From: Fremontodendron californicum
Lineage: Eukaryota; Streptophyta; Magnoliopsida; Malvales; Malvaceae
DNA: 64,000 bases
Assembly (NCBI GenBank): GCA_030761205.1
Contig: JAULJL010000027.1
Location: 22,612,498 to 22,676,497, forward strand
Reading direction: 5' to 3'
The first letter of the stretch is position 1, and every line of letters starts with the position of its first letter. This document shows, piece by piece, positions 31,573 to 44,336 of the stretch. The notes under the pieces were generated by a model, which did no database searches, was not told the DNA's origin, and was given only the letters and a program-made list of their open reading frames with translations. Made by a program: the position numbers and the translations under genes.

Positions 31573-31788
31573 TTAACCGGGGTTAAAAAAAATAAATTAA
31601 AAATTATATTTACATCTTGTAAGAGAAAAGAACTATTAAACAAAAGAAAAGAAAAACAATAAAAGATAGAATGATGGAGAGTAAGGAATATGCAAATCTG
31701 ATATAATAGATGCTCTCCATCCTTTTGGGTTGCCTCCCAAGAAGCGCTTGGTTTATTGTCCTCAGCCTAACTTAGACCCATGCCATTA
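31573..31788 (-). other. Spacer between pol stop and cassette (E3)
   Basis: Non-coding; near-identical to 7390-7605 of E2. Confidence 0.6.
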
Positions 31789-34700
31789 TTATTCAACATA
31801 CTTTGGCTCAAAAAGTGGAAACTCCTCCACATCTTGTATTGGAAAGTTCTCATAGTAAGGCTTCAATCTATGACCATTCACTTTGAATGCCTTATCTGTT
31901 TTTGGGCTTTGGATTTCAACTGCACCATGAGTAAATACATTAGTAATAACAAAAGGTCCAACCCAACGAGAACGTAACTTACCTGGATATAACTTAAGGC
32001 GTGAATGGAAGAGAAGAACTTTTTGTCCAACAACAAATTCTTTTCTTGATATCATCTTGTCATGGAATGCCTTAGTCTTTTCCTTGTAAATCCTAGAATT
32101 CTGATAGGCATCATTCCTTATCTCCTCTAATTCTTGTAGGTCAAGTTTTCTTTTCTTTCCTATCTCATCCATCTCCATGTTGCATTGTTTGATAGCCCAA
32201 TATGATTTATGTTCCAATTCAACCGGAAGATGACAAGGCTTACCATAAACAAGTCGATAAGGAGACATACCAATGGGTGTCTTATATGCTGTCCTATAAG
32301 CCCAAAGTGCATCATCAAGTCGTGAACTCCAATCCTTCCTATTTGGATTAACTGTCTTCTCAAGGATGGACTTAACTTCTCGGTTTGACACTTCAGCTTG
32401 CCCACTAGTTTGAGGATGATATGAGGTGGAGACCTTGTGTGTGATGTTATACTTCCTCAAAAGTGCTTCCATAGTCCTATTGCAAAAGTGAGTACCTCTA
32501 TCGCTGATTATGGCCTTTGGCGTTCCAAACCTAGCCAAGATGTTAGTCTTGACAAAATCTGAAACAACTTTAGAGTCATTAGTCCTAGTGGATTTTGCTT
32601 CCACCCACTTTGAAACATAATCAACGGCGAGTAAAATATAAAGATTACCAAAAGAAGGAGGAAAAGGTCCCATGAAATCCATGCCCCATACATCAAAAAT
32701 TTCAACAATAAGTATTGGAGTTTGAGGCATTTGATTTCTAGCACCTAAGTTACCAGTTCTTTGGCAACGATCACATGACTTGCAAAAGAGGTATGCATCT
32801 TTGAATATGGTAGGCCAATAAAATCCAGAATCAAGAACTTTCATGGCTGTTCTTTTGGATCCAAAGTGTCCTCCACATGCATAAGAGTGACAAAAGGTGA
32901 GAATAGATTGAAATTCAGTTTCGAGTACACACCTTCTTATAATCGGATCGGAGCAATGCTTCCAAAGGTAAGGATCATCCCATATGTAGTATTTGGCATC
33001 ACTCTTGATCTTATTTCTTTGAGCTTGTGTCAACTCTTGTGGCAACTTCTTGGTAACTAAGTAATTAACAATATCAGCATACCAAGGAGTTGTTGTACTT
33101 ATAAAAAGAAGTTGCTCATCCGGAAAGTTCTCATTCAAGGGTAGTGCATCCTCTTCATGAACTAAACGGCTAAGATGGTCCGCAACCAGGTTGTCACTAC
33201 CTCTCTTATCTTTTATCTCCAAATCAAACTCTTGTAAGAGAAGTATCCATCTAATCAACCTTGGTTTGGCCTCCTTTTTAGTGAGTAAGTACTTAAGGGC
33301 TGCATGGTCAGAATATACAATTACTTTAGTACCAATTAAATAAGATCGAAATTTTTCTAAAGCAAATACAACAGCCAAAAGTTCTTTTTCAGTAGTGGAA
33401 TAATTCAATTGAGCATCATTAAGAGTTCGGGAGGCATAATAAATGGCATGTGAGGCTTTGCCAACCCGTTGGCCCAAAACAGCTCCAATGGCATAGTCAC
33501 TAGCATCACACATGATTTCAAAAGGTACATTCCAATCTGGTGGTTGGATGATAGGAGCTGATGTCAAGAGTCCCTTCAATGTTTCAAACGCCTCTTTGCA
33601 TTTATCATCAAAGTGGAAAACCACATCTTTTTGTAGTAGCTTGCAAAGAGGTAATGTGATCTTTGAGAAGTCTTTGATAAATCTCCTATAGAAACCTGCA
33701 TGTCCAAGAAAAGAACGAACCTCTCTCACATTTGTGGGAGGTGGTAAAGAATGCATAATATCTATTTTAGACTTATCAACCTCTATCCCTCTAGAAGAAA
33801 TAACATGGCCCAAAACTATTCCTTGTTCTACCATAAAGTGACATTTTTCCCAATTCAAAACAAGGTTAGTTTCCATGCATCTTTCAAGTACAAGTGTAAG
33901 GTTCTCTAGACATCTATCAAAAGAATCACCATAGACACTAAAATCATCCATAAACACTTCTATGATATTCTCTACATAATCTGAAAATATGCTAACCATA
34001 CACCTTTGGAATGTAGCTGGTGCATTACAAAGACCAAATGGCATACGCCGGTATGCAAAAGTACCAAATGGACATGTGAATGTTGTTTTCTCTTGGTCCT
34101 CCGGAGCAATGGCTATCTGATTATAACCTGAAAAACCATCAAGAAAACAATAATGAGAATGGCCAGCTAACCTTTCAAGCATTTGATCAATAAAAGGTAA
34201 AGGAAAGTGGTCTTTGCGAGTTGTGGAATTAAGTTTACGATAATCAATACAAACTCGCCATCCTGTTTGAATCCTAGTAGGAACAAGTTCATTCTCATTA
34301 TTTGTTACCACCGTTACACCTGATTTCTTTGGAACCACTTGGACTGGGCTCACCCATTTGCTATCCGAGATAGGATAGCTTCAGTATCTCCTTTTTCACA
34401 ACCTCCATCATAGGAGGGTTCAATCTTCTTTGTGCTTCTCTTGTTGGTTTAGACCCTTCCTCTAACAAAATCCGGTGCATGCACATGGATGGGCTTATTC
34501 CCTTGATATCGGCAATTGTCCAACCAATTGCTGTTTTATGCTCTCTAAGCACCCGGATAAGTCGCTCTTCTTGCAAAGGTGTGAGCTCTTTGGCAATGAT
34601 GACAGGTAATGTGTCCTTTTCCCCTAAGAACAAATATTTCAAGTGGTTCGGTAGTGGTTTCAATTCTAAAGTTGGTGCCTGCAAAATGGAAGGTAGAAGT

Positions 34701-37102
34701 TTCTCATTAGATAAAGGCAAATCAATAAATGAAACATCAAACCTTGCATCTTTAGGTTGCAGCGAGTGTAAAGATTCTAGTGCCCCTTCCACATGGTCAC
34801 TCAAGGCTAGTTTAGCATTCCCCATTCCGAGATGGTTGCTAAGGACTATTTCCACACTATCTTCACCATCTAGCTCATAAGCTTGCTGCACTAGTGAGTC
34901 AATTATATCAATATTAAAAACAGAATGCACATCACTAGGATATCTCATGGCCTCAAAAATGTTAAAGCGAATTATTTCACCATCAAATTCCATAGTTAAA
35001 GTGCCATCATGTACATCTATTTTAGTTCTTGCTGTTTTCAAGAATGGTCTCCCTAATAGAATAGGTGTGGGATTAGAAGACATCTCATCTTCCAACTCAA
35101 TAACATAAAAGTCAGCGGGAAAAACCAATTCATTAACCTGTACAAGAACGTCTTCTACAACTCCTCTTGGATAAGTGTTAGAACGGTCAGCAAGTTGTAC
35201 TATAACACCGGTTTCCTCTAATGGTCCTAGATTCAATGAAGCATAAATTGAATATGGCATGACATTAATAGATGCCCCTAGATCTAGCATAGCACGCTCA
35301 AACCTGGTGTTGCCTATCTTACAAGGAATGGTAAACATACCTGGATCCTTGCATTTAGGTGGGAGTTTCTTTTGAAGAACAGCTGACACATTCTCCCCCA
35401 CACTTACCTTTTCATTCCATTTCAACTTCCGTTTAGATGTGCACAACTCTTTTAGGAACTTGGCATATCTTGGCACTTGCTTGATAGCATCTAGTAAAGG
35501 AATGTTCACCTCTACTTTCCGGAAGGTTTCCAAAATTTCCTTCTCTTGCTCCTCCTTCTTGGACTTTGCTAACCTGCTAGGAAAAGGTGGAGGAGTTATA
35601 TAAGAAGGAAAGGATGGTTTAGGAATTACCTTTTTTAGTGGCTCATTGGGATGTGAAGAGGATGCCATGGTATTGTTCTCCCCTTGAGCACTATCATTTT
35701 GTGGTGTCTCTAGCTGTTTCCCACTTCTTAAATTTATAGCATTGGCATTCTCTCTTGGATTCACTATGGTTTGGGAAGGTAATTTCCCAGAATCCCTTGC
35801 TTGCATTTGACTCATGGTTGTTGCCAATTGCCCTATTTGAGTCTCCAAATTTCGAATACTTGTCTTTGTTTCCTGTTGAAATTGAATTGTATTAGTAGAA
35901 AGAGCTTTAACAAGATCTTCAAGAGAAGTACCTGAATTTTGGGTGGGTGGTAGTTGTTGTCGGGTTTGGTATGGTTGTTGCACTCTTTGCTGAAAACCCG
36001 GTGGCCTGTGGTCAAATGGTGGAGGAATAGTTTGTGATTGGTTCCCTCCATAATTGAAGTTTGGATGATCCCTCCATCCTGGATTGTATGTGTTTGAGTA
36101 GGGATCATATTTCCTTGATTGGTTCTGAAATCCACCCATGGCATTCACATGTTCATTGGTATCCTCTTGAAGTGTTGGACACATATCAGTTTGGTGCCCT
36201 ATGTTTGAACATATGCCACAAGCCTTTATTTGTTGTATTTTACCTACAGCCAATTGTTGAACAAGAGAAGTCAGTTTATCAAATTTTTGTTCAAGGGATG
36301 ATATACTTACCTCATTAACTCTCTTGGATTGTGGTGGTGGATCTTGTCTCATTGAGAACTGTTGAGAATTGGCTGCCATGTTGGAGATTAATGTTCTAGC
36401 AGCCCTGGGAGTCTTATCAACTAGAGCTCCCCCACTAGCGGCATCTATCATACTTCTCTCCATGGGCATGAGACCTTCATAGAAGTATTGGATGAGAAGT
36501 TGTTCACTTATTTGATGGTGTGGACATGATGCACAAAGTTTCTTGAACCTCTCCCAATATTCATATAAGGACTCTCCGTTGTATTGCCGAATCCCACATA
36601 TCTCTTTCCTAATGTTGGCAGCCTTAGATGCTGGGAAATACCTTTCCAAGAATGCTTTCTTCAAATCATTCCATGTAGTGATGGTCCCGGATGGTAGATA
36701 GTAGAGCCATTCCTTTGCTGAATCAGCTAGAGAGAATGGGAAGGCTCTCAACTTAACTTGCTCTTCCGTGACCCCTGTTGGTCTCATGCTTGAGCAAACT
36801 ACATGGAATTCCTTGAGGTGCTTATTTGGATCCTCTCCTGCAAAACCATGAAAAGTTGGGAGAAGATGAATCAAACCAGATTTTAATTCAAAAGCTACCT
36901 CAAGATTAGCATATTCAATGCATAATGGTTGTTGACCCAAGTCCGGAGCGGCTAGCTCCTTGAGAGTTCGGTTGTCAGCTGCTGCCATCTCTCTTTGCTC
37001 CTCTTGGATGTTTTGGATCAACTCCTCGATTGGTTGTTGGTGAGAAGTTATAAATTCCCGAATTTTCCTAAGTCGTAAGTCTTCTTCGGGAGCTTGGATC
37101 AT
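31789..37102 (-). pseudogene. Gag-pol polyprotein of E3, one frameshifting deletion
   Basis: Gag starts with ATG at 37102 (MIQAPEEDLR). The first frame (to 34361) holds the capsid region, CCHC knuckle (295-308), protease DLGAS near 605 and the start of RT. It stops because 20 bases present in E2 (about 10193-10212, just before the conserved KWVSPIQVVPKK segment in the coding direction) are missing at 34376-34377. A second frame, 31789-34353, carries the rest of RT (FMDD), RNase H (MCDASDY) and integrase to EPKYVE. Otherwise the protein differs from E2 at only scattered residues. E3 is thus a young element with a single disabling deletion, apart from the later insertion in ORF A. Confidence 0.9.
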
Positions 37103-37210
37103 TCACTAATAAAAAAAAATAAGAAAGTAAATAATTAGAACAGAAAATAAGAATAAACCAATAAACTAATAAACTAAAGAAAGCAATCCCCGGCAACGGC
37201 GCCAAAAATT

Positions 37211-39056
37211 TGATGCACCCAAAAGAGTGTATCTTATTTAACCTTGCACTAAAAAGATCAATTGTAAGTATAGTAGTTAGCAAGGGTCGAGTCCTCAGGG
37301 ATTGGGTTTTAATCTATGAGTTATTAGTTTATAACTTACGTTCAAAGAAAACAATAAAAGAAAAGGGGTTTTTGAAGCCAGATTTAAACTAAAGTAAATA
37401 ATAAGAATAAGATGCAAGGCGGTATAACCAGCCAATAAAAATATATATACTAAATTAGGCGGTATAACCAGCCAATAAAAATATATATACTAAATTAGGC
37501 GGTATAACCAGCCAATAAAAATAAAACAAAGTTAATATACAAATTAGGCGGTATAACCAGCCAATAAAAATAAATATACTTTTAAAAATAAGCAAACTAG
37601 AAAAGTAAGAAAACTAGTAAGTAAGAAGAATCAAATATGAAAAATATGGTTAAGGTTTCATTGTCCACCACTAGACATCATTAAGAATCAATTTCAGATC
37701 TATCAATATCAACCAACTATCAAAGTTAACAACCGTAGATAACAACAAACTCTGTTATCCCAATCTTTCCTTAGTTTATCGTTAAATAGAACAAGCTCTC
37801 TATTTAATCTCTAACCATTAAACAACCTAGAATAAGCTCTCTAAATTCAATTTAATGGCAGCTTTATGATGAGAAAGATAGGTTGATCTAAGCAACAAAC
37901 ACATAAGCTCGGATTGTTCAACTTAGGTTATGTTCCACTTTGCAATTATTGAAAACTTGACCATAATCATTAATCACAAATTGCCACTTATGAATAGGAA
38001 ATCAAGACAATTACACGGATCAAGACTCCTAGACTAGCAATAGATAATTATCAAGATCTATCTAGTTGTACACCTAAATAAATCAAGACAACATCATGAA
38101 CAATTCTTGTAGAAGAACATAAGCAACTTTGATAGAAAATTAATGATAGATAGAATCTGAAAATCAATCACAAAACATGTCTAGGGCTTTGAAATCACCC
38201 TTAACCAAATAGAAGTTTAGCCTAGCATAGGCATTGTAAACATAAACATAAAATTAAAGAGAATCTAAGAAGGAAATAAAAGAAAGAAAATAAAGAAAAA
38301 GAAAACTAGAGAAAAGAAAGAAGAAGAAAACTTAGAGAATTTTATTACAATGGCTAATATCCTACCAATGTACAATATCATCCCTTACAATCATCCAAGG
38401 CCCTCTATTTATACACATTTTGGAGGGCTAAATGATAAGAGACAAGCTTTACAAATTTCAAAGGTAGGTATAATAGGTGGGTGCATTTTCTAACAATTTT
38501 CGTCATGTATGACGATTTTGATCAGCCAACTTGATGGTCGATTTTGTCAATTGTGGAGGCCTTATCTGATCACATGGTCTTCTAGACAAATGTTACCCTA
38601 TCAGTGACTGATCCATAGCCGTTGGAATCAGCTCATGTTCTGATGTGGATAAGAAGATATGGGCATAATACGAAAACATGTCAGCACAGACGTCATTGCA
38701 CATCAGCCAACTTGATGGTCGATTTCGCTAGGGAAAACGACTCCGTTTCAAGAAGTGTAAAACATCAAAAAGATAGATATGCCTCTTAGCTTTGCATGGC
38801 CACAAATTTCAGCCTTATTGCTTCAGTGAAACTCGAGATATAGCTGATATGGCAAAAGGTGTCGGAACTGGAACTGAACTGGATTTGCCCTTAATTCTAG
38901 TAATCTGAAATCACTCAAAGAAACTTGTGAAAAACACCAAAATACATAAAAATATAAAAGATCATAAACACAATTAGACTAAACAATAATAACTCGTATT
39001 TGACACAAAACAATAATAAAATATAACTAAAAACTATATAATTATACGAGTTATCA
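37211..39056 (-). repeat. E3 5' LTR (L6), 1846 bp
   Basis: Pairs with L3. Differences I noticed include gtccaccac for ctccaccac, cagtgactg for cagttactg and catgttctg for catttgctg. TATA box at 38406-38413. Confidence 0.9.
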
Positions 39057-39387
39057 CCCCTGTTGGTCTCATGCTTGAGCAAACTACATGGAATTCCTTG
39101 AGGTGCTTATTTGGATCCTCTCCTGCAAAACCATGAAAAGTTGGGAGAAGATGAATCAAACCAGATTTTAATTCAAAAGCTACCTCAAGATTAGCATATT
39201 CAATGCATAATGGTTGTTGACCCAAGTCCGGAGCGGCTAGCTCCTTGAGAGTTCGGTTGTCAGCTGCTGCCATCTCTCCTTGCTCCTCTTGGATATTTTG
39301 GATCAACTCCTCGATTGGTTGTTGGTGAGAAGTTATAAATTCCCGAATTTTCCTAAGTCGTAAGTCTTCTTCGGGAGCTTGGAACAT
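39057..39387 (-). pseudogene. N-terminus of E2 Gag, cut by E3
   Basis: About 110 codons from MFQAPEEDLRLRK to SSMRPTG, the part missing from the large frame at 7606-12613. Nearly identical to the N-terminus of E3 Gag. The break is at the cccct duplication; codons past it come from LTR sequence. Confidence 0.85.
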
Positions 39388-39496
39388 TCACTAATAAAAA
39401 AAAAATAAGAAAGTAAATAATTAGAACAGAAAATAAGAATAAACCAATAAACTAATAAACTAAAGAAAGCAATCCCCGGCAACGGCGCCAAAAATT

Positions 39497-41378
39497 TGAT
39501 GCACCCAAAAGAGTGTATCTTATTTAACCTTGCACTAAAAAGATCAATTGTAAGTATAATGATTAGCAAGGGTCGAGTCCTCAGGGATTGGGTTTTAATC
39601 TATGAGTTATTAGTTTATAACTTACGTTCAAAGAAAACAATAAAAGAAAAGGGGTTTTTGAAGCCAGATTTAAACTAAAGTAAATAATAAGAATAAGATG
39701 CAAGGCGGTATAACCAGCCAATAAAAATATATATACTAAATTAGGCGGTATAACCAGCCAATAAAAATATATATACTAAATTAGGCGGTATAACCAGCCA
39801 ATAAAAATAAAACAAAGTTAATATACAAATTAGGCGGTATAACCAGCCAATAAAAATAAATATACTTTTAAAAATGAGCAAACTAGAAAAGTAAGAAAAC
39901 AAGTAAGTAAGAAGAATCAAATATGAAAAATATGGTTAAGGTTTCATTCTCCACCACTAGACATCATTAAGAATCAATTTCAGATCTATCAATATCAACC
40001 AACTATCAAAGTTAACAACCGTAGATAACAACAAGCTCTGTTATCCCAATCTTTCCTTAGTTTGTCGTTAAATAGAACAAGCTCTCTATTTAATCTCTAA
40101 CCATCAAACAACCTAGAATAAGCTCTCTAGATTCAATTTAATGGCAGCTTTATGATGAGAAAGATAGGTTGATCTCAGCAACAAACACATAAGCTCGGAT
40201 TGTTCAACTTAGGTTATGTTCCACTTTGCAATTATTGAAAACTTGACCATAATCATTAATCACAAATTGCCACTTATGAATAGGAAATCAAGACAATTAC
40301 ACGGATTAAGACTCCTAAACTAGCAATAGATAATTATCAAGATCTATCTAGTTGTACACCTAAACAAATCAAGACAACATCATGAACAATTCTTGTAGAA
40401 GAACATAAGCAACTTTGATAGAAAATTAATGATAGATAGAATCTGAAAATCAATCACAAAACATGTCTAGGGCTTTGAAATCACCCTTAACCAAATAGAA
40501 GTTTAGCCTAGCATAGGCATTATAAACATAAAATTAAATAGAATCTAAGAAGAAAATAAAAGAAAGAAAGAAGAAGAAGAAGAATATTAATTATCCAACC
40601 TCTTGCCCTTTCTAAAGAAAAAGAAAACTAGAGAAAAGAAAGAAGAAGAAAACTTAGAGAATTTTATTACAAAGGCTAATATCCTACCAATGTACAATAT
40701 GATCCCTTACAATCATCCAAGGCCCTCTATTTATACACATTTTGGAGGGCTAAATGACAAGAGACAAGCTTTACAAATTTCAAAGGTAGGTATAATAGGT
40801 GGGTGCATTTTTCTAACAATTTTCGTCATACATGACAATTTTGATCAGCCAACTTGATGGTCGATTTTGTCAATTTTGGAGGCCTTATCTGATCACATGG
40901 TCTTCTAGAAAAATGTTACCCTATCAGTTACGGATCCATAGCCGTTGGAATCAGCTCATTTGCTGATGTGGATAAGAAGATATGGGCAAAATAAGAAAAC
41001 AGGTCAGCACAGACGTCATTGCACATCAGCCAACTTGATGGTCGATTTCGCTAGGGAAAACGACTCCGTTTCAAGAAGTGTAAAACATGAAAAAGATAGA
41101 TATGCCTCTTAGCTTTGCACGGTTAAGATTTCAGCCTTATTGCTTCAGTGAAACTCCAGATATTGCTGATATGGCAAAAGGTGTCGGAACTGGAACTGAA
41201 CTGGATTTGCCCTTAATTCTAGTAATCTGAAATCACTCAAAGAAACTTGTGAAAAACACCAAAATACATAAGAATATAAAAGATCATAAACACAATTAGA
41301 CTAAACAATAATAACTCGTATTTGACACAAAACAATAATAAAACATAACTAAAAACTATATAATTATACGAGTTATCA
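39497..41378 (-). repeat. E2 5' LTR (L7), 1882 bp
   Basis: Complete termini, one U3 unit, TATA box at 40728-40735, four 40-bp units (about 39704-39855). It differs from L3/L6 by small indels, for example an extra gaagaagaagaag run near 40570. Confidence 0.9.
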
Positions 41379-41548
41379 ATATCCAACTTTCTCTTGAGAC
41401 GCATCCTAGTGGAGACGTACAAAGAGAAATTCTTGATTTATGGCCGCAATTCCAAAGGGAATGGCAACATCTTGGGAATCTGATGTTAAAAGACCCTGTT
41501 TGCCAGCTTGTAAGAAAACTGGATGGGAAGCATATCCTCGACTCATAG
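41379..41548 (+). pseudogene. Cassette ORF A, E6 copy, C-terminal part
   Basis: It encodes IQLSLETHPSGDVQREILDL onward to GKHILDS and the common TAG (41546-41548). The N-terminal two thirds are cut off by the E2 insertion. After the TAG the frame stays open for 23 codons (KAFKPFLDVKPEED and on) to a second stop. Confidence 0.8.
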
Positions 41549-41911
41549 AAGGCGTTTAAGCCGTTTCTAGACGTAAAACCAGAGGAAGATGTGAGCCACA
41601 ATCACAACTACAATAAATGACTTCTCAGCTTTTGGTTTGGTTTGCAATATCTTCATTTCGGTTTAATTTACGTGTTGTTCGATTTGTGTAATTATTCTCG
41701 TTTTTTTTTATTTGTCTTTTACGGTTGATTTTTTCTTCTCTTTTTGATTTTCTTCCTGAAATCACGCAAAAATCTTTTGTTAGGTTAACATTTTCTTCTG
41801 ACAGGTCAGATACACTTTCAGCGACATTATTACTCTTGTCTGATTCACTACTGAGTCCTCTATATATTACACCATGTACTCATTCTCTTTCAGGCACTCG
41901 AAGAAAAAAAA
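41549..41911 (+). other. Leader between ORF A and LOG (E6)
   Basis: Non-coding. A TATA-like TATATATTA is at about 41861-41869 and a splice-acceptor-like TACTCATTCTCTTTCAG ends at 41893, 18 bases before the LOG ATG. Confidence 0.5.
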
Positions 41912-42559
41912 ATGGAAAGTACTTCATCCCAGCGCATTAAAAAAATTTGTGTCTTTGGAGGTGCTTATCCAGGGAAAAATAACATATTCGCTGATGAAGC
42001 CATAAGAGTTGGAGTAATACTTGCCCAACAAAAGATCCACTTGATTTATGGAGGCGGTAGTACGGGTTTAATGGGAGCAGTCGCTACAGCAGCACATGCC
42101 GGAGGAAGTCCAGTTCTAGGAATCGTGCCAAAACTATTCACAAGTTTTTGTGGACCTACCGTGGGTAAGGAAATACAAGTCTGGAGTATCCCTGAACGGA
42201 TGACAATCATGTACCATTCTGCCGATGCATTCATTGCTTTACCAGGAGGTCTGGGTACATTGGAAGAAATAGCTTGCGTGGCTTCTTGGTCATCTTTGGT
42301 CACAAAAAAGAAACCCATTGGTTTGCTTAATATTAATGGTTATTTTAGTAATTTGCTTTCATATTTAGATAATGCTGTGGATAATGGATTCATGTTTTCA
42401 GAGGCAAGGAGAACCATAATTTCTGCTACAACCATCGAAGATTTACTTAAAAAGCTCCAAGCTTATGAGTGTTTATCTGCTACGGTTGTTTCGCAAACGC
42501 TCGGAAAAAGAAAAATAGATATGGACGAGCAAGGAGTGGATTGCACTTTGTCTTTGTGA
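41912..42559 (+). CDS. LOG-family protein, E6 copy (plus strand)
   Basis: Intact 215-aa frame with KKICVFGG, GGGSTGLMG, PERM (Arg96) and PGGLGTLEE. Private changes are TKKKPI for TNKKPI and KRKIDMD for KRKRDMD, which weakens the basic tail patch. This is the only copy on the plus strand. Its element is the oldest of the LOG carriers here by nesting order (E6 holds E2, which holds E3, E4 and E5), yet the frame is still open. Confidence 0.85.
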   Translation: MESTSSQRIKKICVFGGAYPGKNNIFADEAIRVGVILAQQKIHLIYGGGSTGLMGAVATAAHAGGSPVLGIVPKLFTSFCGPTVGKEIQVWSIPERMTIMYHSADAFIALPGGLGTLEEIACVASWSSLVTKKKPIGLLNINGYFSNLLSYLDNAVDNGFMFSEARRTIISATTIEDLLKKLQAYECLSATVVSQTLGKRKIDMDEQGVDCTLSL

Positions 42560-44336
42560 CATTATCTAACATTTTGCTTGTTGTGTCTCAGTTATAATAA
42601 GTGGTTAGCAACCTCTGCAGGTAATATCTCCTAAATTCTACCTTTAAAATTTGAAATTGGGGACAATGTCATATTTTAGTAGGGGGTAAGGGACATATTT
42701 TGCTAATTTAAAAAAAAAAAAAAAATTTGTTGTGTTTTAAGACATTTAGAAGTATTCATTCTGAACAAGGTCTGAGTAAGGGAGACTTGAGACATACCTT
42801 GTCAGTTTGATTTAATCTTCTAAAAAAAAAAAAAAAAAAACATGTTTAGACTTAGTGTGTTTTTAGTGTGTTTTAGTTACTTTCAATACTATGATGAGAT
42901 ATGAATTGCATAAGTCTAAAACAGATTTATTAGTGAGAAGATTTTCATGAGAATTGAGCTTGATGTCAACCTTTTTATGAGCCAATGTTAATATGATATG
43001 TTGATTGAGAAAGAAGCATGTTTAGACTTAATCTGACTTGTATAATCATCCTTGTGAGTTTTTCAGCCTATAATGATTGATGCATTATACAAATCAATCT
43101 AATTTCTTTCTTGAGTGCTCTTATGATTACATGATTCTCTAGAACTTGCTTTAAACCGTTTGAGACTATATTGATACATGTGACAACATGAATATGATAG
43201 AGGCATTAGGATTATAACCAGAGCCAAACAGCCATCCATTATTAATGTTCTAAGAGAACATCCCCACTAGTGAGCCAATTTGAGCCTACATTAAATATGC
43301 TGTTTTATTGGTAACCACAACTTACACCTAGCCTAAATATACTTATATCCTTACCCTTGTTCTAAAGATGGATTATATATTTTGAGACATTGCAAAAAAC
43401 AAGGGATATTTTTAGTTGAAAATTTGGGTTAGAAACAAGAAATAAGTGTGGGGGGAAAAGAAAAGAAAAGTCAAGAGAAAAAGAAATGGAATACTGGCAA
43501 ATACATTCCTATGTAAAAAAAATATGAATCATCTCTTGAATTTGTGGAAAAAGAAAAAGATGTTACAAAGTTGTTTAGAATGAAGAAAAGGCCCAACATG
43601 AATATTCGGCCTAGGTGACTATGTACTTGTAAAGAGTTTTGAGAAGTTTCTTTGTATGATCTTATTATGTCTCTAAACTTTATGAACTCTTTGGAGCCTT
43701 TGTGATATTTTATCCTTTTGTTATTCAACCACATTACAAACCCCTTGGCCCCATTACAACCTTGATTAAAGACCTCTTGATTCATGAAGTTGTATGATCT
43801 AAATAGTGGAGAATAGGTGGACAAGCAAGAATATGGTAGAACTGTTTTCATGAGATTGATTGAGTGTAAACACTTCTCCACTACTTTAAAGAGTGAAAAT
43901 CATGAGGGTATCCCATGTGAGAAGTTGAGATTAAATTTGAACATGCACTATTTTGATTGAGATATGTTATGTTAATATTGGCTTAACTCAAACAATTTAC
44001 ATTCAAGCATGAATTTTTGTGAAATTCTTTAAGCTATTGATTAGTTTATAAGACTTGTTCAAAGATTGTCTCTAATTTGTATTGAAAGGATTAGGAATAA
44101 ATATTTTTAGTATATGTAGTTTATTTATATTTTAGTTTTTCAATGTTTGTGGGTATCGTTCAAGTAAACCCTCACGAGACTAAACTCGTCCACTAGGGAC
44201 ACCTAGGGGTTTAAAGGCTTGTGTCACATGCTAAGTGCCACCGTGATTTCCTACGAAAGTGGATTAGATTAGATTTTCTTATTTTATTTTTATTGAGTCG
44301 TTGCTAGGGACTAGCAACAATCTAAGTGTGGGGGTG
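42560..44336 (+). other. E6 3' non-coding region
   Basis: No gene. One hairpin block (42761-42805), a GTGTGGGGGG tract near 43446-43457 and the terminal polypurine tract at 44324-44336. Block order matches E1 and E3. Confidence 0.7.
42761..42805 (+). repeat. Imperfect hairpin downstream of LOG
   Basis: The arms CTGAACAAGGT and ACCTTGTCAG flank about 24 bases. E3, E4 and E5 carry this block twice. E1, which has no cassette, lacks it. Confidence 0.65.

Larger units (their letters stand above)
30926..39056 (-). mobile_element. E3 (5' part): ORF A, pol, gag, PBS and 5' LTR
   Basis: It continues E3 from 17619 after the E4/E5 insertion. The order on the minus strand is 5' LTR (37211-39056), primer-binding site, gag-pol (broken by a 20-bp deletion), spacer and ORF A. 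The right flank cccct duplicates 12609-12613. Confidence 0.9.
39057..41378 (-). mobile_element. E2 (5' end): gag start, PBS and 5' LTR
   Basis: It resumes E2 after the E3 insertion. Primer-binding site 39473-39490, 5' LTR 39497-41378. The right flank atatc (41379-41383) should be duplicated at the far end of E2, left of the window. Confidence 0.88.
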
